From NCBI GenBank assembly GCA_948567375.1, contig OX419761.1, positions 38,814,501 through 38,878,500 on the forward strand: a stretch of 64,000 bases of DNA, in the 5' to 3' direction. How positions within the stretch are numbered: the first letter of the stretch is position 1; the number at the start of each line of letters is the position of its first letter. The translations under genes were made by a program, and so were the position numbers. Source of the DNA: Lunularia cruciata (Eukaryota > Streptophyta > Marchantiopsida > Lunulariales > Lunulariaceae). The notes under the pieces were generated by a model that saw only the letters and a program-made list of their open reading frames with translations, was not told where the DNA came from and did no database searches. This document shows, piece by piece, positions 33,601 to 46,108 of this stretch.

Positions 33601-35995
33601 TATAAATCTCTTTGGAAAAAATTAGACTATCAAAAATCACTTCAAGAGAACAATAGAAGAAAGAGAATTGAAGGTATAAAAAGAAACCTGGATTCATTTC
33701 TATACCATGCAGTTCACTAGAGTATTTTTTAGATGATATTGTGCTTCTTGTATACATAAGAAAACAAGGACATGGAGAGATTATATGAGGTTGATATTTA
33801 GATTTTAGATTGTAAAATCTAGAGATCCACTTTAATTTTGGAGAAAATTCTAAGTTTGAGATATAGACTTAAAATTTTCATTAGTGGTAGAGTAATTTTT
33901 ATCAATAGCGCCACTTAAAATTACGGGTGATACTATAGCATTGAGCTTGAACTTTTAGAAGATTGTAATTTAAATTTACTTGAAATTATATATTCTCTAA
34001 AATTTGGTAAAGAGTTCATCATTTCTTTAGTTTGGATTGATTGCTCTGAAAAATTCCAGTAATATTCAGAGAAAAATAGGTTACCTTAGGGTGCAAAACT
34101 TGGATAAAGATTATTTCTATAGAGAATGTAATGGCTTTCTAAAGTCAAGGAGATTTCTTGAAATAAAATCAAGGACAAGATATGAAAAATAAGGAGGTAT
34201 TCAAGCAAAATAGAAAAGTGATAAATTTTACAACAGAATATGCATTAAGATAGTACTTATGTGTGCAAGACTTTAGAGGAGTGTGATTTATCATTTAGGA
34301 TCAATGATGATGTTTTGAGAAATGGTCTATTCCTAAAGTATTTTTTTCTCATGCATCAAGAGTTTGTGCATGACTAAAATAATGTTTTTGTGTATATACT
34401 CATCTTTGGAGCATGGAAATTGAGGTTTTGTAAATACTTTCAAAAGATTGAGATGATAGTAGGAGCTAATTTGAAGATAGAAGGGTTTAGGGTAGAATTT
34501 GAACAAAGTAGTGAGAGTACTCAAAAAATTTCCCCACAAGGAGCAACAACTAAATGCAAGAGCTTTTTATATGGAAAGAGTCATAGTACAATAAAGGATA
34601 AAGTACCTTATGTAGTAGTTCTTAAGATTAGATATAAGGAAAGTTTTTTAGTTCATGGTTGAAATATCTATGAGAGTTCAATTATTATGCACTCTAAAAT
34701 TAAACCACATGATAGAAATCATGAAAAATTTGAACATTTCTTATGTTCTATGGTTGATTACTCTCAAATGGAGCTAATTATATTTTTATTCTATTAATTG
34801 TAAGGTAAGAGCAATAGAGAGAAGAAAGATAATGTTATGCTTAGATGCAAAAACTTTTATTTCTTTGGCAAGAATAGAGAGTATATGGAGGTTCTTAAGA
34901 GAGATATTAGAATGAATTTCATAGGTTACAATGAGAGGAGAAAGAATGAGTGCTTCTCATTACTACTTGATTCTTTGTCAAAGATGAAGTTCTTACATAG
35001 TATGAATCAAAATACAAGAAGTAAGAGAGGAGAGATGAACAAAAGGAACCTTGGGAGAGTTTGACTATAATACTTATTGAGAGCTTTCTTCTTGATGGAA
35101 GTTATGATAGGTTGATGGGTGATTTTACTTTCCTTAAGTTAGTAGATTGAGTGAAAATGAGTTTCACCATAAAATCCATTCTAAATTGGTTTGAATAACT
35201 TGCAAGATTTCCAAGATCAATGTAGTGGGATTATAGGAGAAGAGAAAGGTGGACTTGAATTTTGAGAGAAGTTCTAGAGGTTATGGTATTGATCTCTTTA
35301 GAGTAAGCTAAGAAACAAAAAAAATTGAACAGAAAATAATATTTTGGTGGAAGTAGAGTGTAGCTCTAAAGGAATTCTCCAAAGTCTATATCATGGAAGA
35401 AAGAGATATCATGGAGTAAATAAGGAGATGGGAAGTGTACATAAGAAGAGTGCAAAATTTGTGGAGATGGTTGTAAGAAACTATGAGAAAGATAAGTGCT
35501 CAACTTTTAAAGGTGTTAACTTGGGGCTCTTGGCATAAGAGAAGAACAAAACTTGTCTTGCAAAAATGAATTTTTTTTCTCAAGGATCCCTACTGAGAAA
35601 AGACACTCCTATACCCACTAGGAATACTTTCTATACCATCTAAACACCATCAACCACAAAGACTATAAGGAAGAAGCTTAGAATAGATGATTTCTTAACC
35701 TCAAAGCACCAATAAAATCATAATGTGGAAGACAAAGGTAGTCACAAAGCCAATATCACACTTGGCCCAATGTATTGCTTTGAATCCAACCTTAAAGAAC
35801 TTACATACATCATGAGGTTCTAGCCTACACGAACATTAAACCAAAAGTTCTAAATTTTATTGTAGCAAGCATCTTCAAAGGGAGTAGGACAAGCAAGGGA
35901 AAAGGACTTTAGGAAGTTATATTCCCTAGATGATTGAAACATTTTAAACTATGAATTTTTAATTTTGATGCTAAAAGTGCTAAAATAATAAGTAG
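33601..35995. other. AT-rich decayed sequence downstream of the inverted family B copy
   Basis: If the family B block is a 5' LTR on the + strand, this would be the internal region. Open frames at 34390-34662, 34837-35064 and 35344-35538 (+) are lysine-rich but show no gag zinc knuckle or pol motif. Confidence 0.35.
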
Positions 35996-36040
35996 TTAAA
36001 TTTGACTATATTTTGGAAAATCTACAAGAACAATCAGGAA

Positions 36041-36166
36041 GGGACTACCATGATGGTACAATGTTCTTGACCATCCTTTTTGACTTACCCACCAGATGAG
36101 CAAGGAACTACCATGATGGTACAAAGTTCTTGACCACCCTTTTGACTTGCCCACCAGATGTAACAT
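36041..36166. repeat. 63-bp tandem duplication
   Basis: Copies begin GGGACTACCATGATGGTACA (36041) and GGAACTACCATGATGGTACA (36104); both continue TTCTTGACCA.CCTTTTTGACTT.CCCACCAGATG. A fragment of a third copy (AGATGGTACAAA) follows at about 36170. Confidence 0.85.
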
Positions 36167-36859
36167 AGATGGTACAAAAACAACTAGCCAAGAGCCAATG
36201 CCAAAACTATGCATGTAGCAAAAAAATAAAGGCATGTCATGCTTGGGTCAAAGTTCAATTTGTAAAGGTTTGAGTAATCATCTTGGCATTTGGCAAATGG
36301 ATGGATTGAACTTTTAGTTGAGCCATCATAATCTAGGAGTGATTTCCTCTCACTTAGGTCCGTAATTGCCTTTGCATGTACTTCCTCTTTGTCATTTGAG
36401 CCAAATGCACAAAAATTTTCACATGTGGTTCTTAGGAGGGAAAGACATAAAAGTCCTAACTTATTAGGATTTTATATAGCTAGTGGCCTCATCTATGTCA
36501 TGCCATTTGTAGTGTCACACCTAGATTACTCGGATGCTAGAGTAATAGTGTTGGTAGTTAGAGGTATTTTGGCAATTACTCATAGACTACTTGTTGACGG
36601 TCAGATGTCATGTTTGGAGTACTGACTATATGGTAAGGCCCACCATCACTTGCACCATTCACACCATTGGGTGTGCTATCAGCGGGACCATTAGGGTTGG
36701 AGACCTAGGTCAAGATCAAGGGGTATACTTTCAAAGTGTAGCTCGAGAGAGCTCACTTCTTTGAAGTTGAGCTTTTGAGTTCCAAGCTATGGTGGACATA
36801 GGCCAGCAAGCATCACCTAGAGTCTTTTAGCTAGAGTGGATGTGGCTTGACTGTAATCA

Positions 36860-39800
36860 ATGTCTAATTGTTGGCAGCTTGTTGAGTAACAAATCAAGTA
36901 CTGATCTGATTGAGTGTGTTTGGTAAACCATATGTCTTAGGGTGATCTCAAGAGATAGTATGATGATCAATCAAGGCCTTGCCACACAAGACTTGGAATC
37001 CCTCAAAAACTCTATACCTTGGTCAGTCAAGACTTCAACTGATGCACTAAAATGATTAAGAACCCAATCTAGTTATGAATAATTTGTTCCTTCACTAGAC
37101 TTGTTGGGAAGTGCCACAAACTCAAATTCACTTGGAGAATTGCTCCACCATAACTAAAAAATACCAATGAAGTCTCTTAGTCAATGTTAAAGGTCTAGCA
37201 AAGTCTAATCTCCAATGGTAACCCAACCCAATGATAGGTAGTGGATGTATTTGTGGTAGTAGGAGCACTGAATGATGCTCTAGCTTGTCCCTAAACCACA
37301 CACTGTGCAAAAAACTATTGTACCTTGGTCTGCATATTGTGCCACCAATAATGACTCTAAAGTAAGCTATATGTCTACTTTACTCTAAAATGTCCTAGCT
37401 TTTTATGATCATGTCATACCAACTATGGTCTTTGAGATGGAGAAGTACTACTTGCACTCTAGCATCTTCTTATACCCAAAGAAGATGCTTTCAATCCAAT
37501 CTAAACCATCTAGCCACTAAAGGACATAATCTCTTTCCTTGGCACCAATTGTGCCACCCACAACACTAGTACAAAGGTAGTCCATCACTCAGACATCATC
37601 ATGAATAGCTCATTGACATGTACAAATATCTCCATTCTTTAGATCCAAGACGTCAACAATTCCTCATGCTTATATTGAGAGAGATACCACCAAGGCCTTA
37701 GTCAATATAACAAAAGATAAATGCATGCCACCCAATACCATTTCCTTGTTTATCTCACTATATGTAACAGTCCAAAGATAGAAACCTATAGAAAGCACAC
37801 AAGATTGGAATTCTCAAAAACTATGGTGCTCCAAATGAGCACTCTATCTTTATTATATAGCAAAGAAGATCCCCTCCAAGGGAGCTACACTCTTAGATTA
37901 GATATATGGATTGGTGATCTGTCAACCCTAGTTCTATTTGGTTAGTCAAACAAGTTTGACCAAAGAAAATCTTTTGCAAATCTTTCTATAGGAAGCTTAG
38001 AATAGCATGGAAGAGGTACCATTGGAAATATCTTGACTAGACAAACCAAGGAGGGAGGGAAGAAGACATTATACTTTCTCCAAGGAAATTAAAATTATCT
38101 TTTTCAAGGCCTGATTCTTCCATTTAGGCTTTTGAAATTGGCTCTAAAGTTTTTGATGTTATTTTGGGCTTTGCCTTATAATAGAAGTCCTCTTTTAGTG
38201 ACTCCTCTATCTAATCTACTTAGACCATTTTATATAAAATCTCTAAAGATATTACCAAGCCAATTTTCACCTTCAGATAATTTTTATAGGTAGTGGTATT
38301 ATACCATACAAACATGCCCTGATATGATCATGTTGGTTGGTACATAGGTCTATATTCAACCCATTTGCATCATAATTCACCACTCCAAGTCTATGAACAT
38401 CTTGAAATCATACTCCTTTAAAATTACAACCCATTGTGCTAGCTTCTTTGAAAGCTTTTTGGACTTCATCAATGACTACAGTGTTTGATGATCAATGGTG
38501 AGAGTGAAGGTGTTACCATATAGATGAAATGTGCTATTTCCCACAATATTGCTAAGCACTCTCTTGCATATGAACTATACTTTGCCTATATTGAATTGTT
38601 GGAGCCATTAGCATAGCCCAAACAAATTCCTTCCACTCATAATCTTGTTCGTTCACTCCAATCAATATGAACCTAGAATGGGTGTACTCTAATTGGTCTC
38701 CTAAGAATAAGGTTAGATGTCAACCTCTTCTTGAGCTCTGTAAAAGTTCTCTCATGCTCATCTCCTCAACACCACTCATGTGTAAGCTTGGTAAGCTTTG
38801 TCAAGGCATTAGCAATGGCACTAAATCTTCTAACACATCAATGATAGAATTTTGCCTACCCAAGGAATGCTTGCACTCTACTTGCATTTATAGGTTGAGG
38901 AATATGTGCTATTGCACATATTCCTCACCTACTATACATATTGCAGCCTTCACCTTGACCTAATAAACACCAAGCCCACCAAGGTAGATAGTGTGACTTA
39001 AATACTCAACCTACTCTTGGAATAATTTTCATTTCCCAAGATCTAATTTGAGTCCATGAGATCTCAATCTCTCAAACACCTCCAATACATGTATCTTATG
39101 CTCCTCCAAAATTTAATCAATATAGCATCAAGCAAAATCTAATTCCTTCTAGGATCTTATCAATGACCCTTTGGAACTTGATACAAGTGTTCTTTAACCC
39201 AAATGGTAAGAACCACCATTGGTAAAATTCATCCTTGCCATGAGGATCAAAATCCCAAAATGTTATGTTGGACTTGTTCTTCTCCATGATCGACATTGAT
39301 AATATCTTACTCAAAGATCTAAAGTATTGAAGGCCATTGCATGCCTTATTGCATAATATACCAATTACCCCTAGTCTATTGGTTGATAGGATGGTAATCT
39401 TCATGCATTTGCCTATCTGCATAATTACCATGCATATCTTTCTTGGCTAGCAACAATTGTAGCTAAAGCGTATTCTCCATGTGAAATCTCTACCAAACCA
39501 ACCTCACAAAGGTCTATACTCTAGCTCTTAATCAAGATTCTCTCTATATCATTATATCCATAAGGATATTAAAAAATTATGTAGCACTAATCAACTTGAC
39601 CCAAGTACTAGGTCCAAATCCTTCATATTAAAGGAAAAACAACTTGTGTAGCTTCTCAAGAACCTCCAAACTCTCTATCTTTACCCTACTATAAGCTTGG
39701 GTCCAATATTTGGCTCTTAAGTATCCTCTATAGCTATTGTTGAGGTGGAAGACACACTATTGGTTGCTACATCTGGACTTTGGGAGCAATAATATCATGC

Positions 39801-42200
39801 CTCAACTACTAAAGTTCCCAACCTCAAACCAAAAAACTTCCTTTGCTCTAACAACAAGCTCCACATGTCCTCTAGTTGCATCCCAAGTAGACCAAGCAAG
39901 TAACTCAAGTAGACCACTCTCATTAGTAGTCATCAACTATGTCCCAAGAATACCATACCCACTTGGTCCATCACCATCATCATATGCTTGAATTATCTTA
40001 ATAAGCATAGACCTCACAAGTGTCAAAGTGATGATGCTTGTCAAGTGCATCTTATATTGCTCAACCAATCCAAGGCTCACAATCTAGGTCAAATAGTTAG
40101 GTCCATAGCTTGACCTACACTTGATGCTTGGATACCTTTGACACTGTTACCTTTGACACTGTTACCTTGACAATTGTGGTAATATTGGTATAGAAGCCTA
40201 ACACCTACTTTCTCTCATTGACATTGGGCTCTACCAACTACTTAATTGTGAGTCCCAAAAAATTCCAAGATCTCCTCCTTGATGAGCATGGGATGCTAGG
40301 AAACTCATGAGTGTGGGTAAAGTGGCTCTAAGTTGAGCTACACGGTTCACCATGGCCATAAGTGACCTATCAACCATTCATAAAATTTTAGATTGGTGCA
40401 CAAAATCCAAGATGTCATCAATAATCAAGTATGAGGTCATTGAATACCATCATAGGTACATTGTAGAACCTCTTTAAGTGAGGGGTTTGTCCACTGAAGA
40501 CAAAGATAATGAGCTTATGATCTAACTTTAGCTGCACCCAACAACACAGCAAGTCCAATCCAAGACCAAATTTGAAGTGTACTTACTACCACCCATGTGC
40601 AAGAATCACCAATCAAAGGAACATTCTCCAAAATGTATGCTAGAGAAATTTCTTGATGAAATTTGAGAGATGTTAGAGTATACATAGCATCTCCCAAAAT
40701 ATACCAAAATGGGAATCTTGTAGTCCTTGACCTTGTCCAATATATCTCTAACATGGACATCCAGAAATCACCAAATGAATAATACCATATCTCTTTAGAT
40801 CTTGTGCCCCTAGCAAGGAAATGTCTAATAATAAGGTCTTCTAATAACCTCCAATTGTTGATATCAATAATAACTTAGAATAGTTAGGCCAAGTGTGCCA
40901 CATGATGTAGAGAAACCCATCTAGTTGTCTCATCTCTCTCCATATACAAGTACCTCTAAACCTGTATGCATGCTTACAAGACTACAACTAGTCTAGTGCT
41001 TATCCCACCAAACAAATCCAATAAGCATACTCTTTCCACTAGATATTGCCAAACAATAGGTGTGGTATCCAAAGGTTGCAAGGTAATAGACTCTAAAGGA
41101 ACATCCTCAAATTGGTCCACTCATGGTACAAAGGCCCCACTCCAAGCTTGTTGTACCAATTGATCTACACATTGTTGCAATGCCTCATTAGAATTGCACA
41201 ATAGAACATCCAAAGTGGATGGAAAAACTCCTCTTGGATCCAATTCCAAGTGATCTCCTTTGGTATTGAGTTATGTTGAGTATGGAGTCAGATTGGAGTC
41301 TTTAGTTCATGACCCTCTATAAGCTTTGCAGATGTGGTCTAAGATGGGGATCTGAGTGAAGCACTCCACTTGGGATCTTGTTGAGAAATGAGAGTTCATA
41401 TGAGCATGATGGCGCATTATATTAGGAGTAAGACCAAGTACCCTAATGAAATCAATGCAATTGTAGATGTAGGCAAATTCTTGGCCAAACCATATTAAAT
41501 CTTTGTGTGTGTTTCTTCTTATTGTGCAATGATAGTGCTTGTTTCTTAGATTGCAGATTTGCATTTCCTTACAAGGTATACTCTGCATATGTGTTCCCTT
41601 TTAGTAACTCACCTTGCCAAGTAACAAAACCATTGAATGCTAAGATTGATATCATGGTCCTTGTCTATAGTGAACCAAGGCTACCAATTCTAAAGCACAC
41701 TAGTAGGCAACACACACATCCCTCACATGACTACCAACCTAGCCTATAGGTTTTTTGTCCCAATAGTCAATGTTGAAACCTATGGGACATAACGTTGCTC
41801 TACCACTTAACACATTACATGACTTTGCTATTTTTATAGTGACATGAGCTCTCATCATAAAAATATCAATCAAATGATTGGGCTAAATCTGAAAAATGAG
41901 CTCCTTACATGAGATGTATTATGTAGAACCACCCCTAGAGATATCTAGATTTGAAATAAATATCTGTTCACATTGGTCTTCCATAGCCTAAGATTGAGAA
42001 CTGTAGCCTTCTCCAACATAAAGGGCAATGCACCAAAGTCTAATAAGACCTTGTGTGGTGTATATACTTTCCTTGAAGGTCCAACCAAACTCAAAATCCC
42101 ACTCTGGTTGTCCAATAAGACAACTCCAAGTGTAAACCTAGCTTGCTCAAATGCAAGTGTAGTAGATAACTCTTCCAATCTAGTAGCTCTACATGCCACA
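36860..42200 (-). pseudogene. Decayed Ty3/gypsy pol region (protease, RT, RNase H, integrase), split by a solo LTR
   Basis: Reading the - strand from high to low coordinates. A retroviral-type aspartic protease remnant, KVLLDFGALPFML (DSGA-like), lies near 42055-42015. Reverse transcriptase follows at about 39470-38990, with ...AKKDMHGNYTDR, then DFDPHGKDEFYQWWFLPFGL and FQRVIDKILEG. The RT-RNase H connection ANALTKLTKLTHEW and FTELKKRLTS lies near 38820-38710. The integrase core lies at about 37330-36990 with LDFARPLTLTKR (first Asp) and VEVLTDQGIEF (second Asp). The order PR-RT-RH-IN defines Ty3/gypsy. Stops and frameshifts are frequent and the catalytic YxDD box is not intact. The gap between RNase H and integrase holds an inserted solo LTR (37763-38303). 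Its 5' LTR may be the family B block at 43420-44113; no matching 3' LTR was found. Confidence 0.75.
37763..38303 (-). mobile_element. Solo LTR of gypsy family A, nested in a gypsy pol
   Basis: Terminal TGTAACA (+ strand) and GGTATTATA. The flanking 5-mers are CTATA (37758-37762) and CCATA (38304-38308), a 4/5 target-site duplication. Shares with the LTR at 58160-58729: CTTTATTATATAG, TCCAAGGGAGCTACACTCTTAGATTAGAT, TATATGGATTGG, GTCAAACAAGTTTGACCAAAG and the end block TCTCTAAAGATATTACCAAGCC. It separates RNase H from integrase of the host element. Confidence 0.8.
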
Positions 42201-43419
42201 AGTCATTGATAGCCAAAAACATCTCATGCCCTTCAACCAAATCTGCTCCACCATCAACCACCACTACTCTAGAAGTAGGAACCACACCATCTCTATTCTC
42301 ACAAAGTGTAGTAGCAATTGGAACACTAGAAATAGGTCAACTACCAATGTAAACATGTTGGTGGTAAATAAAGGGGTGTGCATAATCCAGTAAGTTTCCC
42401 CAACATCATGCTAGAATTAATCTCTATAGTAGTACATGATTGACTAAAATGTAGTACATCATGTACTCCATCACCACCTACCACACCTACACTAAGCCAT
42501 CTAAGAGATATGGATATTGTATGTATTACCTTAGAAATTATGAACAACTTGTGAGGTCTAAATTGTCTACTAACCTCTCCTCTCCATAGATCCAACTTCA
42601 CTAATACTCCTTTGGGCTCAAGAGCATGTACTACACTCCTAGTCATTATAACGGTTGCATCTACTTGTGTTGATCTGAATGAAGTCAAAGACATCTCTAT
42701 CACTTGCAAAGGAGATAGCAGCCTCAAAACCTAAATATGATCTTCTCTAAGCTATAGTCATGCTAGCTAATCTTTTCTTCAATTGCTCATTCCAAGTAGC
42801 CATGGTTGTATTAGCAATAAGTGCAAGTACTAGGCTCCTACCAAGTGGAGTTCCTTTATCTCCTACCACTCTACAACTCTAGGTGTAAGTCAAATCATCA
42901 ATCAATGGCATGACTAAATTTATGGCAATGATCACTTTGTCTTTGGGTTGGATGAGGTGCTAAAAAGGTATCATGCACACTAACTTGAGTGTACTCTCTC
43001 TTGTGGTGAGGTCCACCACAAGTCCAACAAGCAACTCTACCACTTGTTGGCTATTATTAACCAAAATATGAGAGTAAGGGTCTATGTGAACTAAGCCTTC
43101 TACTTGCTCAATGAAATCAAAGTAGTCCACTTTATCCATGAAAGCCAATACAATACGGTGCACTTTACTATACTCTAGAAGAAGTAATAATTGTGGATGA
43201 GGTCTCCTTATCAAATCTAGATGTCATCACTCTCTCCTATACTATATTGAGCTCAATGCGCTCTACCAAAACAATGACCATTGCCAAGTTGGTGAGGTAG
43301 CATGTAACAACATAACCTTACATACTCTATCTCATAGCTCATTGTCTAATATCCCATACCAAAACTAGATATCTTGGGTCTCAATAAATCTTTAAGTAAA
43401 AATGATCTATTAGTCTACT
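42201..43419 (-). other. Probable gag region of the decayed gypsy element
   Basis: Minus-strand open frames (42341-42727, 42960-43214) lie where gag should be if the 5' LTR is at 43420-44113. I could not find a CCHC knuckle, so this is positional inference only. Confidence 0.3.
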
Positions 43420-44113
43420 TGTGTCTCACTCAAGATAAACCTTTGATTGCTATTAAGGTAGGACACCACGGACTAAGAAAGCAAAGAATTCAAACTCCAT
43501 CACGCTCCTCCAAGGATAAAACTCCAAGGCATGTCCAAGACTCAAGCTATTGTTTACTAGAGAACTCAATGAGAGAAAGATAATTGCAAATGAAAGGATG
43601 ATGACTACCTTCTCACCCCTAGTTTATATATTTGTGAAATAATTACATACCAAAGTTACTAGTTACCAAAGTTACTAGTTACCATAGTAACTCAAGTTAC
43701 TAAGCAAAAAGTCATATAAAGTCAAAAGTGTATGAGAATATCCAAAGTCTTGGAAATATCCCCTAAACCCATGGTCTTATCTTGCCCTGACAACTAAGTC
43801 AAAGATTCCTTCATATGGGTTATCTTTGGACTATATGAAAATTCAAACCAAAAATGCTTATGGACCAAAGAGTTCTCAACTCTTTCCTCAAAGCCAAACA
43901 TCTAGGAATAATACAAAGTCAATACATTGGAATCCAAAATAATGGTGCTCATTTTTTCTCCTTTCTCTAAAGTAAATTCAGATCTATCTTAGCTCTAACT
44001 ACCTCTAGCTAATCATGAGTTACATAGAAGCTTGGTTAACCTTCATATAGACAATCTCTTCAATTACTAACAATACCAAACTAAATATCCAATAAAACAT
44101 ACATGCACCAACA
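43420..44113 (-). repeat. LTR-like family B copy
   Basis: The - strand begins TGTTGGTGCATG (44113) and ends ...GAGACA near 43422. The same sequence recurs in the same orientation at 57786-58159 (shared ACTCAAGATAAACCT, CCAAGACTCAAGC, GAACTCAATGAGAGA, TTGCAAATGAAAGGAT, CTCAAGTTACTAAGCAAAA) and inverted at 32880-33600. Length, TG..CA ends and position upstream of a gypsy pol suggest an LTR. Within it, ACCAAAGTTACTAGTT is tandemly repeated near 43650-43682. Confidence 0.55.
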
Positions 44114-44327
44114 AGTGTTATAAATTAACCATCTCTTGTTCATAGGCTCTCTCCAGCTTTCCACTAGAACTCTTCCAAGATCTTTAGCTTCTCAATCCGC
44201 ACTCCTTGGGTAGTTTTGCCTCAAGCACTAGAAGACGTCCACCATGAGGTTAAAACCCAATACTACACCACCTCTTGTAATGATACCTCCACTTGTAGTA
44301 GCACCATCTTCAATTAATGTATTGAAG

Positions 44328-44362
44328 ATTGGGTGTATGTACCTCCAGTACATACACCCAAT
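44328..44362. repeat. Perfect 15-bp hairpin with 5-base loop
   Basis: ATTGGGTGTATGTAC, loop CTCCA, GTACATACACCCAAT; exact reverse complements in otherwise decayed sequence. Confidence 0.93.
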
Positions 44363-45485
44363 TAGACACACCAACACTAGATACACCAACCTTACTAGAG
44401 CTAGAATGTGTGTGTACTATTGGTTTACCTTTAGAAACCAAACTTGAAGTGATAGAGATGTAATTTGGAGACCATATTGTCTTTATAGCTCAATCTCTTC
44501 CAAGTACTCTCTTAAACATGTGGTAGTTATCCATAGGTAACCTCTAAGTGTTGGAAAAACCTCTTGTATGCCATGGGATGTGAATAAATTTGGGTTCCAT
44601 ATCTACTACAAATTACACAAACTATCAAAATCTTGGATGAAATCATCCAACTCAATGGTACCCACTATACTAGAGTACCACCTAGGGCTTTTAGAGGCCT
44701 CATAAATCTTTTCCATGTCCCACAACAACAATGTGGACATATAATGTCTACTCTCAATTTGATCAACTTCCATATCAAACTCCAAACCAAAATCAATCTC
44801 CTCCTTCTATGGGACTTGCAATACTAGCTAATACCAAGTGCCACTCTCCATTGCATATTGTATCAAAATCCCCTCTTGAATCTCCAAATAACTCTATCAT
44901 GACAATGTACACCAAAACTACAACCATAACCACCACCAAGTCCCACCAACAACCAAGTACCATACACTAATGTTCCCTAAGTACCTCTAACTATGACAAC
45001 TATATTATGGGAAAGAGCAACATGTAATCTACCATCATAACATGCACTCTCACAATCTACAAGTCATCACTTCTTGCTTCACCAAAGAGAAACATAGGTA
45101 GTCTAATTGGTCATCACTCCAACCTCACTACCAAGAGCACATCAAAGCACCAACACTCCAAATATCAAGGCACTTCACACAAATATGGTGCATAAATGAG
45201 AAGTAGAGAATGGAGGGGGTCCAATCACAAGAAGTCCAAATAATAATTCTCCATCTTACAAATCCAATTAGATTGACTCTGCACTATTTTCCATTTGATA
45301 CAATGGGAGATTTAGCTACTCTTACACTACCAATAGGCCCTAATTGGGGTGAAATATTCTCCCCTATCCAAAGCTACATAGGTAAAAATATCAATCCACC
45401 AGTCTCTAAGACAACAAGTGAGGATGGACTAGTTGGCTAAGGCACCAATCTAAGAACAAAAGATCTAGGGTTAAAACCCTATTCT
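44363..45485. other. Pyrimidine/CA-rich decayed sequence, no recognised gene
   Basis: The + strand is rich in ACC, CAA and CTC triplets. Short frames (44633-44827, 44731-44970, 45210-45440) show no motif. Confidence 0.4.
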
Positions 45486-46108
45486 TTTAATGTTCCAAGG
45501 ACAGGATAACCCCCAAGAGAAAACCCAGAAGACGAAACACAAAGCTTCATACTCAATACTCCGATGCCCCAAAGGAGCACCTTGTCTTTATTACATAGCA
45601 AAGAAGATTCCCTCAAAGGAAGCTCCACCCTTGGATCAAATACATGGATTGATGATATGTTGGCAAGCTGTACCCTTAGATTAGTTGTATGCATGGGTGA
45701 CATGTTGTTTTTGGTACTATTTTATTGGTCAAACAAGCTTTGACTAAAAGGAATCTTTAGAGAATCTTCTTGTAGGAATCTCAAAATCACATAGGTGAGG
45801 TACCATTAGAAAGCTCTCAATGAGATAAAAAAATTTTGGGAGGGGGTAGGGGAAGAGAAGGAAGGGAAGGCTAGCCATCTTCTTTGGCATAAAGAATTTT
45901 CATATTTTGAAGGCCTAATTCATCCATTTAGGCATCCAAAATTAGCTTTGAAGTTTTCAAGCTACTTTTGGTTCCTACCCTATTAGTAAAAGTATTCTTT
46001 TGGTGATATCTCTATCTAATCTATTGAGTCTATCACAAATAACATCCTTCCATATGTTACCAAGCCAATTTTCACCTCTAGATAATATGTCTAGCTATTG
46101 GTATTACA
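45486..46108 (-). mobile_element. Solo LTR of gypsy family A (short form)
   Basis: Aligns end to end with 58160-58729. Flanking 5-mers ATTCT (45481-45485) and ATTGT (46109-46113) match at 4/5 positions, consistent with an eroded target-site duplication. No primer-binding site or polypurine tract adjoins it. Only one copy of the U3 segment is present, unlike the copies at 14908 and 52109. Confidence 0.8.

Noticed and set aside
36001-36180. Possible CRISPR-like repeat array
   Set aside because: Only two full copies with a 63-bp period and no spacers; the genome is eukaryotic. It is a simple tandem duplication.
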